Shown: piece after piece, positions 30,537 to 39,475 of the stretch
How the letters are laid out: each line of letters begins with the position of its first letter
How positions within the stretch are numbered: position 1 is the stretch's first letter
Source of the DNA: Methanomicrobiales archaeon
Lineage (GTDB): Archaea; Halobacteriota; Syntropharchaeia; Alkanophagales; Methanospirareceae
Length of the DNA: 41,992 bases
Direction of reading: 5' to 3'
Assembly: GCA_003160755.1 (NCBI GenBank)
Contig: QEXZ01000002.1
Span: 1-41,992, forward strand
Program-made: the position numbers and the translations under genes
Notes under the pieces: model-generated
The model's database searches: none
Told to the model about the DNA's origin: nothing
The model's input: only the letters and a program-made list of their open reading frames with translations

Positions 30537-31487
30537 TTAGCCACTCAAGCCCACCCCCTGCCTTCCATTCTCCAAAAACGTTTCCGCTATTCCACGCCCA
30601 AGTTCCCTCGCAAATACGCCGAAGAACGACTCAAAAGCTGATTTTCTTCCATATTCAACCACGCTTGGCTTACCTTCGATTCCTGCCAGTTCCGCTGCGA
30701 GGTCAACAGCATCCTGAAAAGTACCCAGCTCATCTACCAACCCCATCTCCTTTGCCTGCCTGCCGGTGAGGATTCTGCCATCAGCAAGCTCCAAGACCTC
30801 GCTCTCGTTCATCTGCCTTCCTTCCGCTACTGCTTGAACAAACTGAATATAAATGTCATCAATCATTTCCTGAAGTATTTGCCGCTCTTCCGCGGTCATA
30901 TTTCTAAGCGGCGACCCGATGTCTTTATATTTACCGCTCTTAATGACATTAGCCCGTATCCCATACCGCTCAAGCAGTTCAGAGTACTGCAACTGGGAAA
31001 AGATAACACCAATGCTCCCTGTTATTGTTCCGGGATTCGCAACTATTTTGTCTGCTGCACAGGCAACGTAATACCCGCCAGAAGTGGCTACATCGCTCAT
31101 CGAAGCCACTACTATCTTACCATTCTCTCGTGCCTTACATACCTCCGCGTGTAATTCTTGCGATGCCGCAGCACTTCCACCAGGGCTATTTATCCTGAGT
31201 ATAATCGCCCCTACAGAGGGGTCTTCGCCTGCACGCTTTATCTGCCTTGCAATATCGTCTGCACCTGATGCTAATCCAAATATCCCAAAGCCACCGCTAC
31301 CACCCACGATTGCACCTTCAATATTGATTATTGCTATTTTATCGCCGCCTACACCTATGCCACCACTATCAAACGGACCTTTCGCTATGATGGCAATTCC
31401 GAACACCACGGAAATCAAACAAAAACCTAATAGGAGTAAGGCAATGACCTTTCTTTTGTTTTCCATTACCGCTTTAATGCTCTCCAT
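30537..31487 (-). CDS. sppA: Signal peptide peptidase SppA
   Basis: 316 residues. One N-terminal membrane helix (about 14-35), then a Clp-like serine protease fold. The catalytic Ser136 is in SDVATSGGYY and the Lys188 in SGKYKDIG, the Ser-Lys dyad of SppA. INSPGGS and TGSIGVIF are the other family motifs. It degrades leftover signal peptides in the membrane. The Yip1-domain gene ends 14 bases upstream of its start region, so the four genes from aldolase to sppA likely form one operon. A decayed duplicate lies downstream. Confidence 0.93.
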   Translation of the reverse strand: MESIKAVMENKRKVIALLLLGFCLISVVFGIAIIAKGPFDSGGIGVGGDKIAIINIEGAIVGGSGGFGIFGLASGADDIARQIKRAGEDPSVGAIILRINSPGGSAAASQELHAEVCKARENGKIVVASMSDVATSGGYYVACAADKIVANPGTITGSIGVIFSQLQYSELLERYGIRANVIKSGKYKDIGSPLRNMTAEERQILQEMIDDIYIQFVQAVAEGRQMNESEVLELADGRILTGRQAKEMGLVDELGTFQDAVDLAAELAGIEGKPSVVEYGRKSAFESFFGVFARELGRGIAETFLENGRQGVGLSG

Positions 31488-31500
31488 TTAAATCCCCCAT

Positions 31501-32106
31501 TTATAGCATTGAAATCAAAAAAATACCCACGATTATAAGTATAAATGCCAGCACTATAAGAACCACAAATGGTAGAACGAGAGTTGCAATTGCCCTACCC
31601 GTGGAGAATTTATGTGCCTCCCTAATTGCGAGAACGTCCAGTATTAAAACCCAGATCGCCAAAATGCCTCCCAAACCGATAGCTATGAATGCCCCGGTTA
31701 AACCACCAGAAAGAATGGCGATTAAACCAATTGGAGCTTGGAATATGTTTGGAAGCGTAGCAAAACCCAGTAGAACCAGCATTTCTGTGAAAGCACCCTT
31801 TCCTCCCAGAATCTTTGCTACTACGTGAAGTATGCCTGCGATAACGACCCAGAGAATAAATCCAAAAACTACGCTTATGGTCATGGATGCACTCGGCGAA
31901 AACATCATCTCTTCAAAACCCGGAAACTCTGCAAACATGGACATGAACACGCTTTGCGTTAATATGCTCCCTGCTCCGCTGCAAATGCATGCAATTAGAA
32001 CTACGATAGCTGCGATAGTCACCGATGTTCTCTCTTCCAACATTCGCCTGAACGTAGAAGCCGGGCTGAACAAAGTCCCAAAAATATTTTCTAACAAATC
32101 AGTCAT
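31501..32106 (-). CDS. Yip1-domain membrane protein
   Basis: 201 residues with five or so membrane helices. The N-terminal ENIFGTLFSPASTFRRMLEE is the typical lead-in of prokaryotic Yip1-domain proteins, and GGKGAFTEMLVLLGFATLPNIFQAP the conserved loop. Function in archaea unknown. It overlaps the zinc-ribbon gene by 8 bases and precedes sppA, suggesting a membrane-homeostasis operon. Confidence 0.82.
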   Translation of the reverse strand: MTDLLENIFGTLFSPASTFRRMLEERTSVTIAAIVVLIACICSGAGSILTQSVFMSMFAEFPGFEEMMFSPSASMTISVVFGFILWVVIAGILHVVAKILGGKGAFTEMLVLLGFATLPNIFQAPIGLIAILSGGLTGAFIAIGLGGILAIWVLILDVLAIREAHKFSTGRAIATLVLPFVVLIVLAFILIIVGIFLISML

Positions 32107-32299
32107 TTATTTCATCTCCTTGTTTTTTAGCATATTCATCTTTTAGCGCCTTAACCATCTCCTCATTTGCCTCAATTATAAACGAACCGATATAACCGCA
32201 GTTCTTACAATGGTACACGAAACCAATCTTTCCTCCAACTTCGTAATATAGCTTTGCGCTACCACAAATAGGACAAACTTTTGTCGTCTTTTCTTTCAT
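32099..32299 (-). CDS. Small zinc-ribbon protein
   Basis: 66 residues from the ATG at 32297-32299, which overlaps the aldolase stop (ATGA). One zinc ribbon: C-x2-C (CPICGS) and C-x2-C (CKNCGY) about 20 residues apart, then an acidic helical tail. Probably a nucleic-acid or protein-binding accessory factor; no specific function visible. Confidence 0.75.
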   Translation of the reverse strand: MKEKTTKVCPICGSAKLYYEVGGKIGFVYHCKNCGYIGSFIIEANEEMVKALKDEYAKKQGDEIND

Positions 32300-32856
32300 T
32301 TCTTCGCCATATCGCACAAGTATTTAACCATGCAGGCGTGTTCAATCGAGCTGAGAATAACAAAAGCTTCGTCTACCGTGGCACCACGTGCAAACGTGCC
32401 GTGACCCTGAACGACAAGCCCCTTATGGTCACGAAGCGCCTGAGCTGCATTTCTCGCTAATTCTTCCGAGCCGATACCACCTGTCACCACCGGTATTTCA
32501 TGCAGAAAATAGATGCTTTCTGAATCTTCAGGCACTATCTGCATCTGCTCGCCGGGTTTGCAAAGCATAGACATCACCACTGCGTACTTTGAATGCCCGT
32601 GTAAAACGGCAAGAGCAGAAGTCGCCTTGTAAATCGCTCGATGGACGTTTACTTCTGACGATGCAATCACATCAAGCTCATCCGGCGATGTAGGGTCTAT
32701 TGGAACCGTGACAATCTGTCCTTCAAGTTCGTCAAGCATACTTCCTGTGGTGCTGATAAGCATCTGATCTCCAACTCGCTTGCTGACATTCCCGAAATGC
32801 GAATGTGCAAGCCCTGCATCAACTATCTTCCGCCCGTATTTTATTAGTTCTTGCAT
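32296..32856 (-). CDS. Class II aldolase/adducin family protein (fuculose-phosphate aldolase-like)
   Basis: 186 residues. Zn ligands are visible as the HGH pair (VLHGHSKYA, near residues 85-87) and a later His in VVQGHGTFARG; SHFGNVSKRVGDQMLISTTG is the substrate loop. Archaeal members include an aldolase proposed to make lactaldehyde for coenzyme F420, but that specificity cannot be read here. First gene of the run aldolase, zinc ribbon, Yip1, sppA. Confidence 0.85.
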   Translation of the reverse strand: MQELIKYGRKIVDAGLAHSHFGNVSKRVGDQMLISTTGSMLDELEGQIVTVPIDPTSPDELDVIASSEVNVHRAIYKATSALAVLHGHSKYAVVMSMLCKPGEQMQIVPEDSESIYFLHEIPVVTGGIGSEELARNAAQALRDHKGLVVQGHGTFARGATVDEAFVILSSIEHACMVKYLCDMAKK

Positions 32857-32905
32857 TTCGTTATGTAAATATTATATATAGTACGATAAAGTATCGAAAA
32901 ACATT

Positions 32906-34318
32906 TTAATGTATCGTTGTTTTCATCAGCCCGCTTATGTAAATCCTTGCCCATGAGAATGCCACTGCGGTACCAATAGTATTTGCTACAACTAATCCCC
33001 ACCAGACCCCTACTAATTCCAATTCGAGATTGAAAGCGAATACGGCTGCGAGCAATGGTGTCAAAACGAGCGTTCGTAAAACGGTGACAAGCAGTGCTGG
33101 TATCCCTCTTCCCGCTCCTTGAAAAAGCGAAGAAGAGAGCATGCCAAATGATATTGTTGGGTAGAATAGACAGATTATCCGGAGAAAAAGTGTCAGACCA
33201 AGAGCTATATGTGCTGCACCTTCGGCTTGTGTAAACACCGCGGCTATCTGAGGTGCGAAAATGAAGGTTGCCACTGCTATGGCAGTCTCTATCATGAGAC
33301 CAATCTTTATAGCATAGATGTGCGCAATACTTACCTTTCTAAAGGAGCGTGCGCCAAAAGCAGCCCCAGTTACCGAGACAACGGCAGTAGCGATACCCAT
33401 CGTCGGCATGACCGCTATACTTGCCACCCGCCACCCCGCAGAATAAATTGCTACGCCATCTGTGCCACCCACCATTACTATTATGACGTTCATCACAAGC
33501 ATGGTGAATGACATGGAAAGCATCATCACTGAAGATGGCAGACCAACTCTGAAGATGTCCATAACAATGTCCTTATTGCATTTGAAATCGCTGAATGAGA
33601 ACGATACGTAGGTATCTTTTTTGAACAGAAGCCAGTTTAGCATGATAATGGATGAGACGCCCAACGATATGAGCGTAGCCCAAGCAGCGCCTGCAATACC
33701 CAGACCAAAGGTGTAGATAAAAACCGGGTCCAATACGATATTCAGACCTGCACCCAGTGCCATAGCATACATGGCTCGCCTGGCATCTCCTTCACCCCGC
33801 AGTATTGCATTCGCGATGTTAGTGAAAAATATAAGAATACTGCCGGCAAAGATAACCTGGCCATAAGCTACAGCCATACCTACGGTCTTACCCGCGCCTA
33901 TCGAAGCAAATATCTCGTGAGCAAAAGCGAAAAGCGGTATGGTAAAAACAGCCGTTGTTAACAGCATTATCATGATTGCATGAACCGCTACGTTGTCTGC
34001 GCCACTCTTATCGCGAGCACCGAGCCTGCGGGATATAGCCGACCCTGCACCTACGCCCAATCCGTTGGACAGTGCCATAGCCAGGAAGAAAAAGGGGAAG
34101 ACGAAACCAATCGCAGCGAGTGCGTCAGCACCAAGACCCGAAACCCAAATTGCATCTGCAAGATTATAGATTGCTTGCACGGACATAGCCGCGATCATTG
34201 GTAATGATAGTTTGATAATGGCTTTTTTAGGGTCGCCAAGTAATGTCTCCACGCCCTTCGTTTCCTTCTTCTGCGATAATGCATCAGAAGTGCCCTTTTT
34301 TGATAATTTGTTATTCAC
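32906..34318 (-). CDS. MATE-family multidrug exporter
   Basis: 470 residues with about 12 membrane helices in two halves. DPKKAIIKLSLPMIAAMSVQAIYNL, GVGAGSAISRRLGAR and LRGEGDARRAMYA are standard MATE motifs. The N-terminal 25 residues are hydrophilic and Lys-rich. It would export cationic compounds in exchange for Na+ or H+. The MITE-like element at 34337 lies immediately upstream of its start and may supply or disturb its promoter. Confidence 0.92.
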   Translation of the reverse strand: MNNKLSKKGTSDALSQKKETKGVETLLGDPKKAIIKLSLPMIAAMSVQAIYNLADAIWVSGLGADALAAIGFVFPFFFLAMALSNGLGVGAGSAISRRLGARDKSGADNVAVHAIMIMLLTTAVFTIPLFAFAHEIFASIGAGKTVGMAVAYGQVIFAGSILIFFTNIANAILRGEGDARRAMYAMALGAGLNIVLDPVFIYTFGLGIAGAAWATLISLGVSSIIMLNWLLFKKDTYVSFSFSDFKCNKDIVMDIFRVGLPSSVMMLSMSFTMLVMNVIIVMVGGTDGVAIYSAGWRVASIAVMPTMGIATAVVSVTGAAFGARSFRKVSIAHIYAIKIGLMIETAIAVATFIFAPQIAAVFTQAEGAAHIALGLTLFLRIICLFYPTISFGMLSSSLFQGAGRGIPALLVTVLRTLVLTPLLAAVFAFNLELELVGVWWGLVVANTIGTAVAFSWARIYISGLMKTTIH

Positions 34319-34336
34319 GTGAGTATCCCCTTGTAT

Positions 34337-34577
34337 TTATAGTCATTCCGAAAAGTATTAACCACCAGATTACACATCGTGGGCTCTGCCCACGTCCCGC
34401 AAACCCTGAAAGGGTTTATTTCACGAGATTATTTATTAATTTACCAAAGAAAACTTTTTTTGTTTTTTCTTTTAGCACAGGTTTTCTTTTTTTTTAAAAA
34501 AAAAAGAAAAAGTGTTGTGTTAATCGTGTGGAATCTTGTGGTTCATTATTTGCAATTTATTACTGGAATGACTATAA
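34337..34577. mobile_element. 241-bp MITE-like element with 13-bp terminal inverted repeats
   Basis: TTATAGTCATTCC at 34337-34349 and its exact complement GGAATGACTATAA at 34565-34577. Just inside, ACCACCAGATTACAC and GTGTGGAATCTTGTGGT are imperfect inverted continuations. It encodes nothing, contains the double-hairpin element (34379-34420) and the A/T-rich palindrome unit (34441-34517), and shows no obvious target duplication. Confidence 0.7.
34379..34420 (+). repeat. Double-hairpin palindromic element, copy 4 (inside the MITE-like element)
   Basis: GTGGGCTCTGCCCAC, then GTCCCGCAAACCC and GAAAGGGTTTATT. Same two-stem design as copies at 2553, 14710 and 22961. Confidence 0.8.
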
Positions 34578-34586
34578 CAAAAACAA

Positions 34587-34712
34587 AATAAATTATAGAC
34601 ACAGATTAACACAGATGAAAAGAGCAACGCCGTTAGCCCAGCTCAACAAATAAAAGAAAAAATCCGTGTAAATCCGTGTCTTAAACAGAAGGAAGTTATA
34701 CTTTATATACAA
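34587..34712 (-). repeat. Interspersed repeat, copy 4 (reverse)
   Basis: TTATAGACACAGATTAACAC, AATCCGTGTAAATCCGTGTC, TTAAACAGAAGGAAGTTATA and CTTTATATACAAC follow the family order. The central part (GAGCAACGCCGTTAGCCCAGC) differs from the other copies. Confidence 0.75.
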
Positions 34713-34858
34713 CAAGCAATGAAACCGCGGCAATAGCCCCTAAAAGCACGGTCATAGTCTCAGTATGGTCGCTTCGCTAATACGAGTTTAAATGTTAAAA
34801 ATATGCTGGGAACATTATATAAAAATCAAGAGCATAGGTTGTAATAAAGGAGAAGAAT

Positions 34859-35161
34859 ATGGAACTGATCAAAGAAATGGAAAGGTATTTGCCTATTTCC
34901 GTTTATCCGTCTAAAGAACTTGCTCAACTCTTTCGTAAACAAGGGAAAGATATTAGCATGGATACGGAATTAAAGATAACCAAAGTGTTTGACTCCGGAG
35001 ATATGGGTGGTATAGTTTGCACTATACTTGAAGAGAACAAAGAAGCAGTTATTGTTTCATTAGCCCATCTCCGTGTACAGCCCACTCATCCTTTAAGTGA
35101 TAAAATATTGGCTTACCAAAGACGAAGAATGAAAAGTATCTCAAGGTCAAGAAGACGTTGA
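34859..35161 (+). CDS. Hypothetical protein, 100 residues
   Basis: The ATG is preceded by AAAGGAG at a proper distance and by a TATA-type CATTATATAAAAA about 45 bases upstream, so it looks expressed. The first half is mixed charged (LPISVYPSKELAQLFRKQGK), the middle has a beta-like GDMGGIVCTILEENKEAVIVSL, and the C-terminus is strongly basic (RRRMKSISRSRRR), which suggests nucleic-acid binding. No family recognised. Confidence 0.65.
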   Translation: MELIKEMERYLPISVYPSKELAQLFRKQGKDISMDTELKITKVFDSGDMGGIVCTILEENKEAVIVSLAHLRVQPTHPLSDKILAYQRRRMKSISRSRRR

Positions 35162-35413
35162 ATGTAATGAGCATTAATTGATAGTCCACTGTTGATTATG
35201 TTATCAAACATATCGAAAACAAACAGTACAGTACCCTTTACAAAAGAACCCTTCTCCACACTTCTTTTTACCTTCAATAAGGTAGTTTTTTTAATAAGGT
35301 GTTTTTGTATCCCTTCATTCATAACTCTTATCACACCCCTTCCCCTTTCATTTTCATCGCTTTTTTCGGACATGAAGTAGGGAAGGATAAAACGATAAAT
35401 CAACGGTGACAGC

Positions 35414-35482
35414 ATGGATAAAAAGAAGGTGTTAATATTGGGGTTTGCTTTGGTGCTTCTGTTCTTTTTGTTGAGATTTTGA
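35414..35482 (+). CDS. Possible 22-residue membrane peptide
   Basis: MDKKKVLILGFALVLLFFLL plus RF: a basic start and one uninterrupted membrane helix. A TATA-like GATAAAACGATAAAT lies about 25 bases upstream. Short hydrophobic frames arise by chance in A/T-rich DNA, so this is tentative. Confidence 0.3.
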   Translation: MDKKKVLILGFALVLLFFLLRF

Positions 35483-35506
35483 ATTGTGAGGTAGCCTCTT
35501 AAGAGA

Positions 35507-35525
35507 CTGTCCCATAATGGGACAG
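35507..35525. terminator. Perfect 9-bp hairpin after the stomatin gene
   Basis: CTGTCCCAT and ATGGGACAG around one base. It lies 32 bases past the stomatin stop (35557, minus strand) and 25 bases past the small peptide frame on the plus strand, so it could end either transcript. Confidence 0.5.
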
Positions 35526-35556
35526 CCTCCAAACCACAATTATCCGGCGTAAAAAA

Positions 35557-36441
35557 TTACTTCTCTATCGGAACAATCCTCTTTTTATCACCCTCCTTTA
35601 GCATATCGAGAATGTTAATCAGCTTTGACTGATCCGATACGACTATCTTTGTATTATCCTGCAAAGATGCCTGAGTCACCTCAAGCTGTTTCAAAACCTG
35701 AGCGTTCCCAATGAAGAACTCCTCTGCCGCTCTTGAGACTTTTTCAATCGCCTTCGCTTCTCCATCCGCTCGCAGTATTGCCGACTCTCGAGCACCTTCT
35801 GCCGTCAGTATCGCATTTTTCTTATCACCTTCCGCCTCAAGTATCTGCTTCTCTTTGTATGCCTCTGCACTCAAAATAGTTGCTCTCTTCTCCCTCTCTG
35901 CCTTCATCTGCTTGCTCATTGCATCTGCGATATCTTGTGGTGGGTCAATCTTCTGAACCTCTACCCGAACCACCTTTACACCCCATTTATCGGTTGCCTC
36001 GTCCAGTGTATCACGAAGCGCGGTATTGATTTTATCCCTTGCGGTAAGCGTCTGGTCGAGCGTCATGTCACCGATGAGGTTTCTCAGGTTCGTCTGCGCC
36101 AATTTGCTTATTGCAAACCTGAAGTTTGCGATCTCATATCTAATCGCCTTTGGGTCTGTCACAACGTAGTAGATGACCGCATCAACGGTTACTGCTACGT
36201 TATCCTTTGTAATAACCGCCTGAGGTGCGATGTCAATGACCGTCTCACGCATGTCTATCCGTTCTGCAATATTATCAACAAAAGGCACGATGAACCTCAA
36301 GCCCGGGTCCAAAGTCTCCTTATATTGCCCAAATCTTTCCACAATACCCTTCTCAGACTGTCTCACGGTAGTCACTGACTTCAGCAACGTAACTACTGCA
36401 ATAACGAAAAGGATTATACCTATTGCAAGTCCTATTTCCAT
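35557..36441 (-). CDS. Stomatin/prohibitin-like SPFH membrane protein
   Basis: 294 residues. One N-terminal membrane helix (about 4-24), then the SPFH domain (VRQSEKGIVERFGQYKETL ... PQAVITKDNVAVTVDAVIYY) and a long Ala/Glu/Lys-rich coiled coil (EAEGDKKNAILTAEGARESA). These proteins form oligomeric membrane scaffolds. It is paired with an NfeD gene 6 bases upstream; stomatin-NfeD operons are conserved, and NfeD/SppA-type proteases act with stomatins, matching the sppA gene 4 kb away. Confidence 0.93.
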   Translation of the reverse strand: MEIGLAIGIILFVIAVVTLLKSVTTVRQSEKGIVERFGQYKETLDPGLRFIVPFVDNIAERIDMRETVIDIAPQAVITKDNVAVTVDAVIYYVVTDPKAIRYEIANFRFAISKLAQTNLRNLIGDMTLDQTLTARDKINTALRDTLDEATDKWGVKVVRVEVQKIDPPQDIADAMSKQMKAEREKRATILSAEAYKEKQILEAEGDKKNAILTAEGARESAILRADGEAKAIEKVSRAAEEFFIGNAQVLKQLEVTQASLQDNTKIVVSDQSKLINILDMLKEGDKKRIVPIEK

Positions 36442-36447
36442 TTTTTT

Positions 36448-36906
36448 TTATCCCCCTCTTTTTTTTACGATTAACGTGACTCCCGTCACATCAACCACAG
36501 TAATATCTTCTCCTTCTTCTATATTAATTCCTTCCTCAGATCTCGCCCGCCATTCCTCGTTTCCTATCTTTACCAGACCACTCGTATCTTTGCCAATACT
36601 GCTTTTGACGGTTCCAGTCTTACCGATTATCGCATCAACGTTCGTCTTTGTATCGCCCACTTTCATCTTCGCCTTAACGTATTTCCTTCCAATGCCCACG
36701 TACAGCGCGCAGAAGGCACTTGCACAGATAGCTGTTAAAAGCCACGAATCGGCAAAACTTGTCAGGAGACCACCCAATATTAGCGCAGAGCCAAGCATCA
36801 CAAGATCAAAACCGGTCTCCACTCCTATAAACAACTCTAAAAGAATCATCAGAAGTCCCACAACCACAAATGCAGCCCATAACCACGTATCAAGAAGTTC
36901 TATCAT
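36448..36906 (-). CDS. NfeD-like membrane protein (short form)
   Basis: 152 residues: two to three membrane helices (about 8-70) followed by a C-terminal OB-type NfeD domain (DAIIGKTGTVKSSIGKDTSGLVKIG ... GEDITVVDVTGVTLIVKK). The N-terminal protease domain of long NfeD is missing, as in the short class. It partners the stomatin gene directly downstream. Confidence 0.88.
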   Translation of the reverse strand: MIELLDTWLWAAFVVVGLLMILLELFIGVETGFDLVMLGSALILGGLLTSFADSWLLTAICASAFCALYVGIGRKYVKAKMKVGDTKTNVDAIIGKTGTVKSSIGKDTSGLVKIGNEEWRARSEEGINIEEGEDITVVDVTGVTLIVKKRGG

Positions 36907-37009
36907 TTGTTTCTCGGTTATCCTTAATTTTTATTCTGATGAGTTTCAATATTATATGTTCATCATAGGGTATATAAAAGCTTTTCTTCTATTTGGCATT
37001 AGGATTAGA

Positions 37010-37639
37010 TCACAGTATATTCAAGACCGCTTCAACGTTATCAAAGACGAAATCAGGCTTTTCCTTTTCCAGTTCCTCCTTTGTGTACAGCCCGGTTGTT
37101 AAGCCAATTGTTTTCACGCCAGCCCTTCGTCCCTGGACTATATCGGGTGGTGTATCGCCACAATAGAACGCCTGAGCCGTTGAAGACTTGAGCAGTTCTA
37201 TCGCTTTGAGTAACGGTTCAGGGTCGGGTCTCGCTCTTTTGGTGTCCTCCGCAGTGAGCAAAAGGTCATTCGGGAACTGAAAAAGCCGTATCGCTGCTTC
37301 TGCTGATTCCCTATCCTTTGTTGTCACGATTGCTATTTTTATTCCTTTTTCTCGTAGCAGTTCAAGCGTCCTTTTCGCTTTCGGAAGTTCTTTTATCATC
37401 GGTTTGAATTTACCCCTCATAAGGCTGAGGAAGACCGAATCGAACTTAGCCGGGTCTCTATCCGGGTATAAAATCTTGAAAGAGATGAGACTTGGCAAAT
37501 AGATTATTTCCTTTATCTCTTTATCTGCGGGAACTCTCAAACCCATTATCCTCGCTGCTTCCTTGACCGAACTCAAAATCGCTGCGGACGAGTCAATTAA
37601 CGTGCCATCCATGTCAAAAAGACCTGTGTCGATTGTCAT
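37010..37639 (-). CDS. HAD-superfamily phosphatase (phosphoglycolate phosphatase-like)
   Basis: 209 residues. The nucleophile motif is GLFDMDGTLIDSS (Asp near residue 8), motif II IAIVTTKDRE, the Lys in LLTAEDTKRARP(D)P and motif IV FYCGDTPPDIVQGRRAG; a four-helix cap follows motif I. Usual role is dephosphorylation of small sugars or phosphoglycolate. Its ATG overlaps the stop of the AOR gene (37636-37639), so the two are co-translated. Confidence 0.9.
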   Translation of the reverse strand: MTIDTGLFDMDGTLIDSSAAILSSVKEAARIMGLRVPADKEIKEIIYLPSLISFKILYPDRDPAKFDSVFLSLMRGKFKPMIKELPKAKRTLELLREKGIKIAIVTTKDRESAEAAIRLFQFPNDLLLTAEDTKRARPDPEPLLKAIELLKSSTAQAFYCGDTPPDIVQGRRAGVKTIGLTTGLYTKEELEKEKPDFVFDNVEAVLNIL

Positions 37640-39417
37640 TTTTTTCTCCTTATCCTCAACCTCTCCAATTTGCCTTCCGCAGGCACGCCATTTTCATCCC
37701 AGCCACGCATACGATAATATTCGTCGAGCGTCTTTAAAAACTCTTCTTTATCTATTACTCTTCCATTTACCTTCTCCTCAAAGAACCTATCAGGCAAAAT
37801 ATCATCCTCTTTACCAAACCCTTCCCTTACATTATACAGCCGTTCCACGTTCCATATCCGCTCGCCAGCGAGCATCAAATCCTCTGACGTATAGTCCACA
37901 CCCGTAACGGCACTCAATATGTTTGCATATTCCTCCTCACCCGCGCCGAGGAATGCGAATTTGCACACTACGAGCGAATCAACCGCAGCAAACCTGTCCT
38001 GGAATATTTTTGTATGCCCGGCTTTTCCCGCAAGTGTGTAAGGGTCAATCGCCTTTGGTTTTCGCAGTATCTCCGGTGCGACAAGATAAGCCCTTGTATG
38101 GCATCCACCGCGATTGGAAGTGGCGTAGCTGAACCCCAGCCCTTTTACACCTCGCGGGTCATAAGAAGGCAGAGAAAGCCCCTTTACCTGAATCGCCGTC
38201 TCCGGACGTCCTTCTGATGCTGCAAAGGAGCTCACACCCCTGCCAAGCTCTTCTCCAACGCCTTGTTTATCTCCTACCATCCTCGTCAAGTTTACAAGCT
38301 CATCAGGCGAGATACCTTTGTCGCGTAACTCCGAATAACAGCCCAGAACACCCGCTACTGAAATCGTATCCACGCCGTAATCGTTACAGAGCCGGTTCGC
38401 TTCTACAACCGCCTCATAATCAGGATTTTGAATGTTTGCACCCATTAAACCAACTGTTTCGTATTCCGGCAGTTCTCCATCCATTTTGTCCTCTCTTTTA
38501 CATGCAATTGGACAGGAATAACATGCACGCCTTTTTGGTGCTCGCTCTTTTTCTATGGTCTTTGCAAAAAAGGGTTTCAGATTGAAATCAGGCTCAGGCT
38601 CTGCCGTCCTGAAATTTGCTATCGGAAGCACGTTCATCCAGCTCGTTATCTTTACCAAAAACGGCGTTCCGAAAACCGACAAACCTTTGCTTATCGTCGG
38701 GCATGCAATCAGCAGCCGGTTAATCGCTTTCTTTTGCTTTGAAAATTCCGCTCTATCAGAGATTGCCACTTTTCCCGTGCCCTTCACCACGATTGCCTTC
38801 AGGTTCTTCGAGCCCATTACCGCACCCACGCCGCCGCGTCCAAAAGCGTGTGTCGCATCCGAAATGATAGAAGCCAGCGGCACAAGTTTCTCGCCTGCTC
38901 TGCCGATACAAGCAACGCTACCGTTGCTGCTGCCGCTGCCCTTTTGTTTTAAAAATCCCGTGGTCGCTTTTACGTTCTCGCCCCACAGCGTCTCTGCGGA
39001 TTTTAGCTCCACGCGGTCATCTTCTATTTCTATAAATACCGGGTCTGGTGATTTGCCTGTAATAATTATCGCATCGTATCCCGCTTTTTTCATCGCGGGA
39101 CCAAACGAGCCACCGCAGTTAGAGTCGAATATCGTGCCCGTCAACGGCGATTTTGTGGACAGTGAAACCCTGCCCGAGGAGGGTGTTGTGGTGCCTGTTA
39201 ACGGACCTGCAGCGAATACAAGCAGGTTAGCGGGTGCGAGCGCTTCAACACGTCCCGCATCATACAACATCTTCGCTCCGAGCCCCCGACCGCCGAGATA
39301 ATCATTAAGTAAAGACTGTTCAGGTACGAAGCGGTCTATTCGTCTTTCGGATTCGGAAAGGTCTATTCTGAGGATTTTCTTTTTCCAGCCGTATGCCGTG
39401 GCTGCGTTCATGTTCAC
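37636..39417 (-). CDS. aor: Aldehyde:ferredoxin oxidoreductase (tungsten)
   Basis: 593 residues, the usual length. Tungstopterin enzyme oxidising aldehydes to acids with ferredoxin. Visible: LGGRGLGAKMLYD, GPLTGTTTPSSGRVSLSTKSPLTG, FGRGGVGAVMGSKNLKAI, the [4Fe-4S] ligands C-x2-C-x3-C (ACYSCPIACKRE) and the fourth Cys in SLVVCKFAFLGAG, and GLGFSYATSNRGGCHTRAYL. Translation may begin at the first or third codon. It forms an operon with the HAD phosphatase. The aldehyde range is not predictable from sequence. Confidence 0.95.
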   Translation of the reverse strand: MNMNAATAYGWKKKILRIDLSESERRIDRFVPEQSLLNDYLGGRGLGAKMLYDAGRVEALAPANLLVFAAGPLTGTTTPSSGRVSLSTKSPLTGTIFDSNCGGSFGPAMKKAGYDAIIITGKSPDPVFIEIEDDRVELKSAETLWGENVKATTGFLKQKGSGSSNGSVACIGRAGEKLVPLASIISDATHAFGRGGVGAVMGSKNLKAIVVKGTGKVAISDRAEFSKQKKAINRLLIACPTISKGLSVFGTPFLVKITSWMNVLPIANFRTAEPEPDFNLKPFFAKTIEKERAPKRRACYSCPIACKREDKMDGELPEYETVGLMGANIQNPDYEAVVEANRLCNDYGVDTISVAGVLGCYSELRDKGISPDELVNLTRMVGDKQGVGEELGRGVSSFAASEGRPETAIQVKGLSLPSYDPRGVKGLGFSYATSNRGGCHTRAYLVAPEILRKPKAIDPYTLAGKAGHTKIFQDRFAAVDSLVVCKFAFLGAGEEEYANILSAVTGVDYTSEDLMLAGERIWNVERLYNVREGFGKEDDILPDRFFEEKVNGRVIDKEEFLKTLDEYYRMRGWDENGVPAEGKLERLRIRRKK

Positions 39418-39475
39418 TTTTTAAAATGATATTATTTGGTGAAAAATAGTATAAATCCACGTCTAAATAATTATC

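Noticed and set aside
35113..35532. 139-residue minus-strand frame opposite the end of the 100-residue hypothetical protein
   Set aside because: It crosses a perfect hairpin and a repeated non-coding block and has no recognisable domain or ribosome site. Part of it may be a decayed gene, but not enough to annotate.
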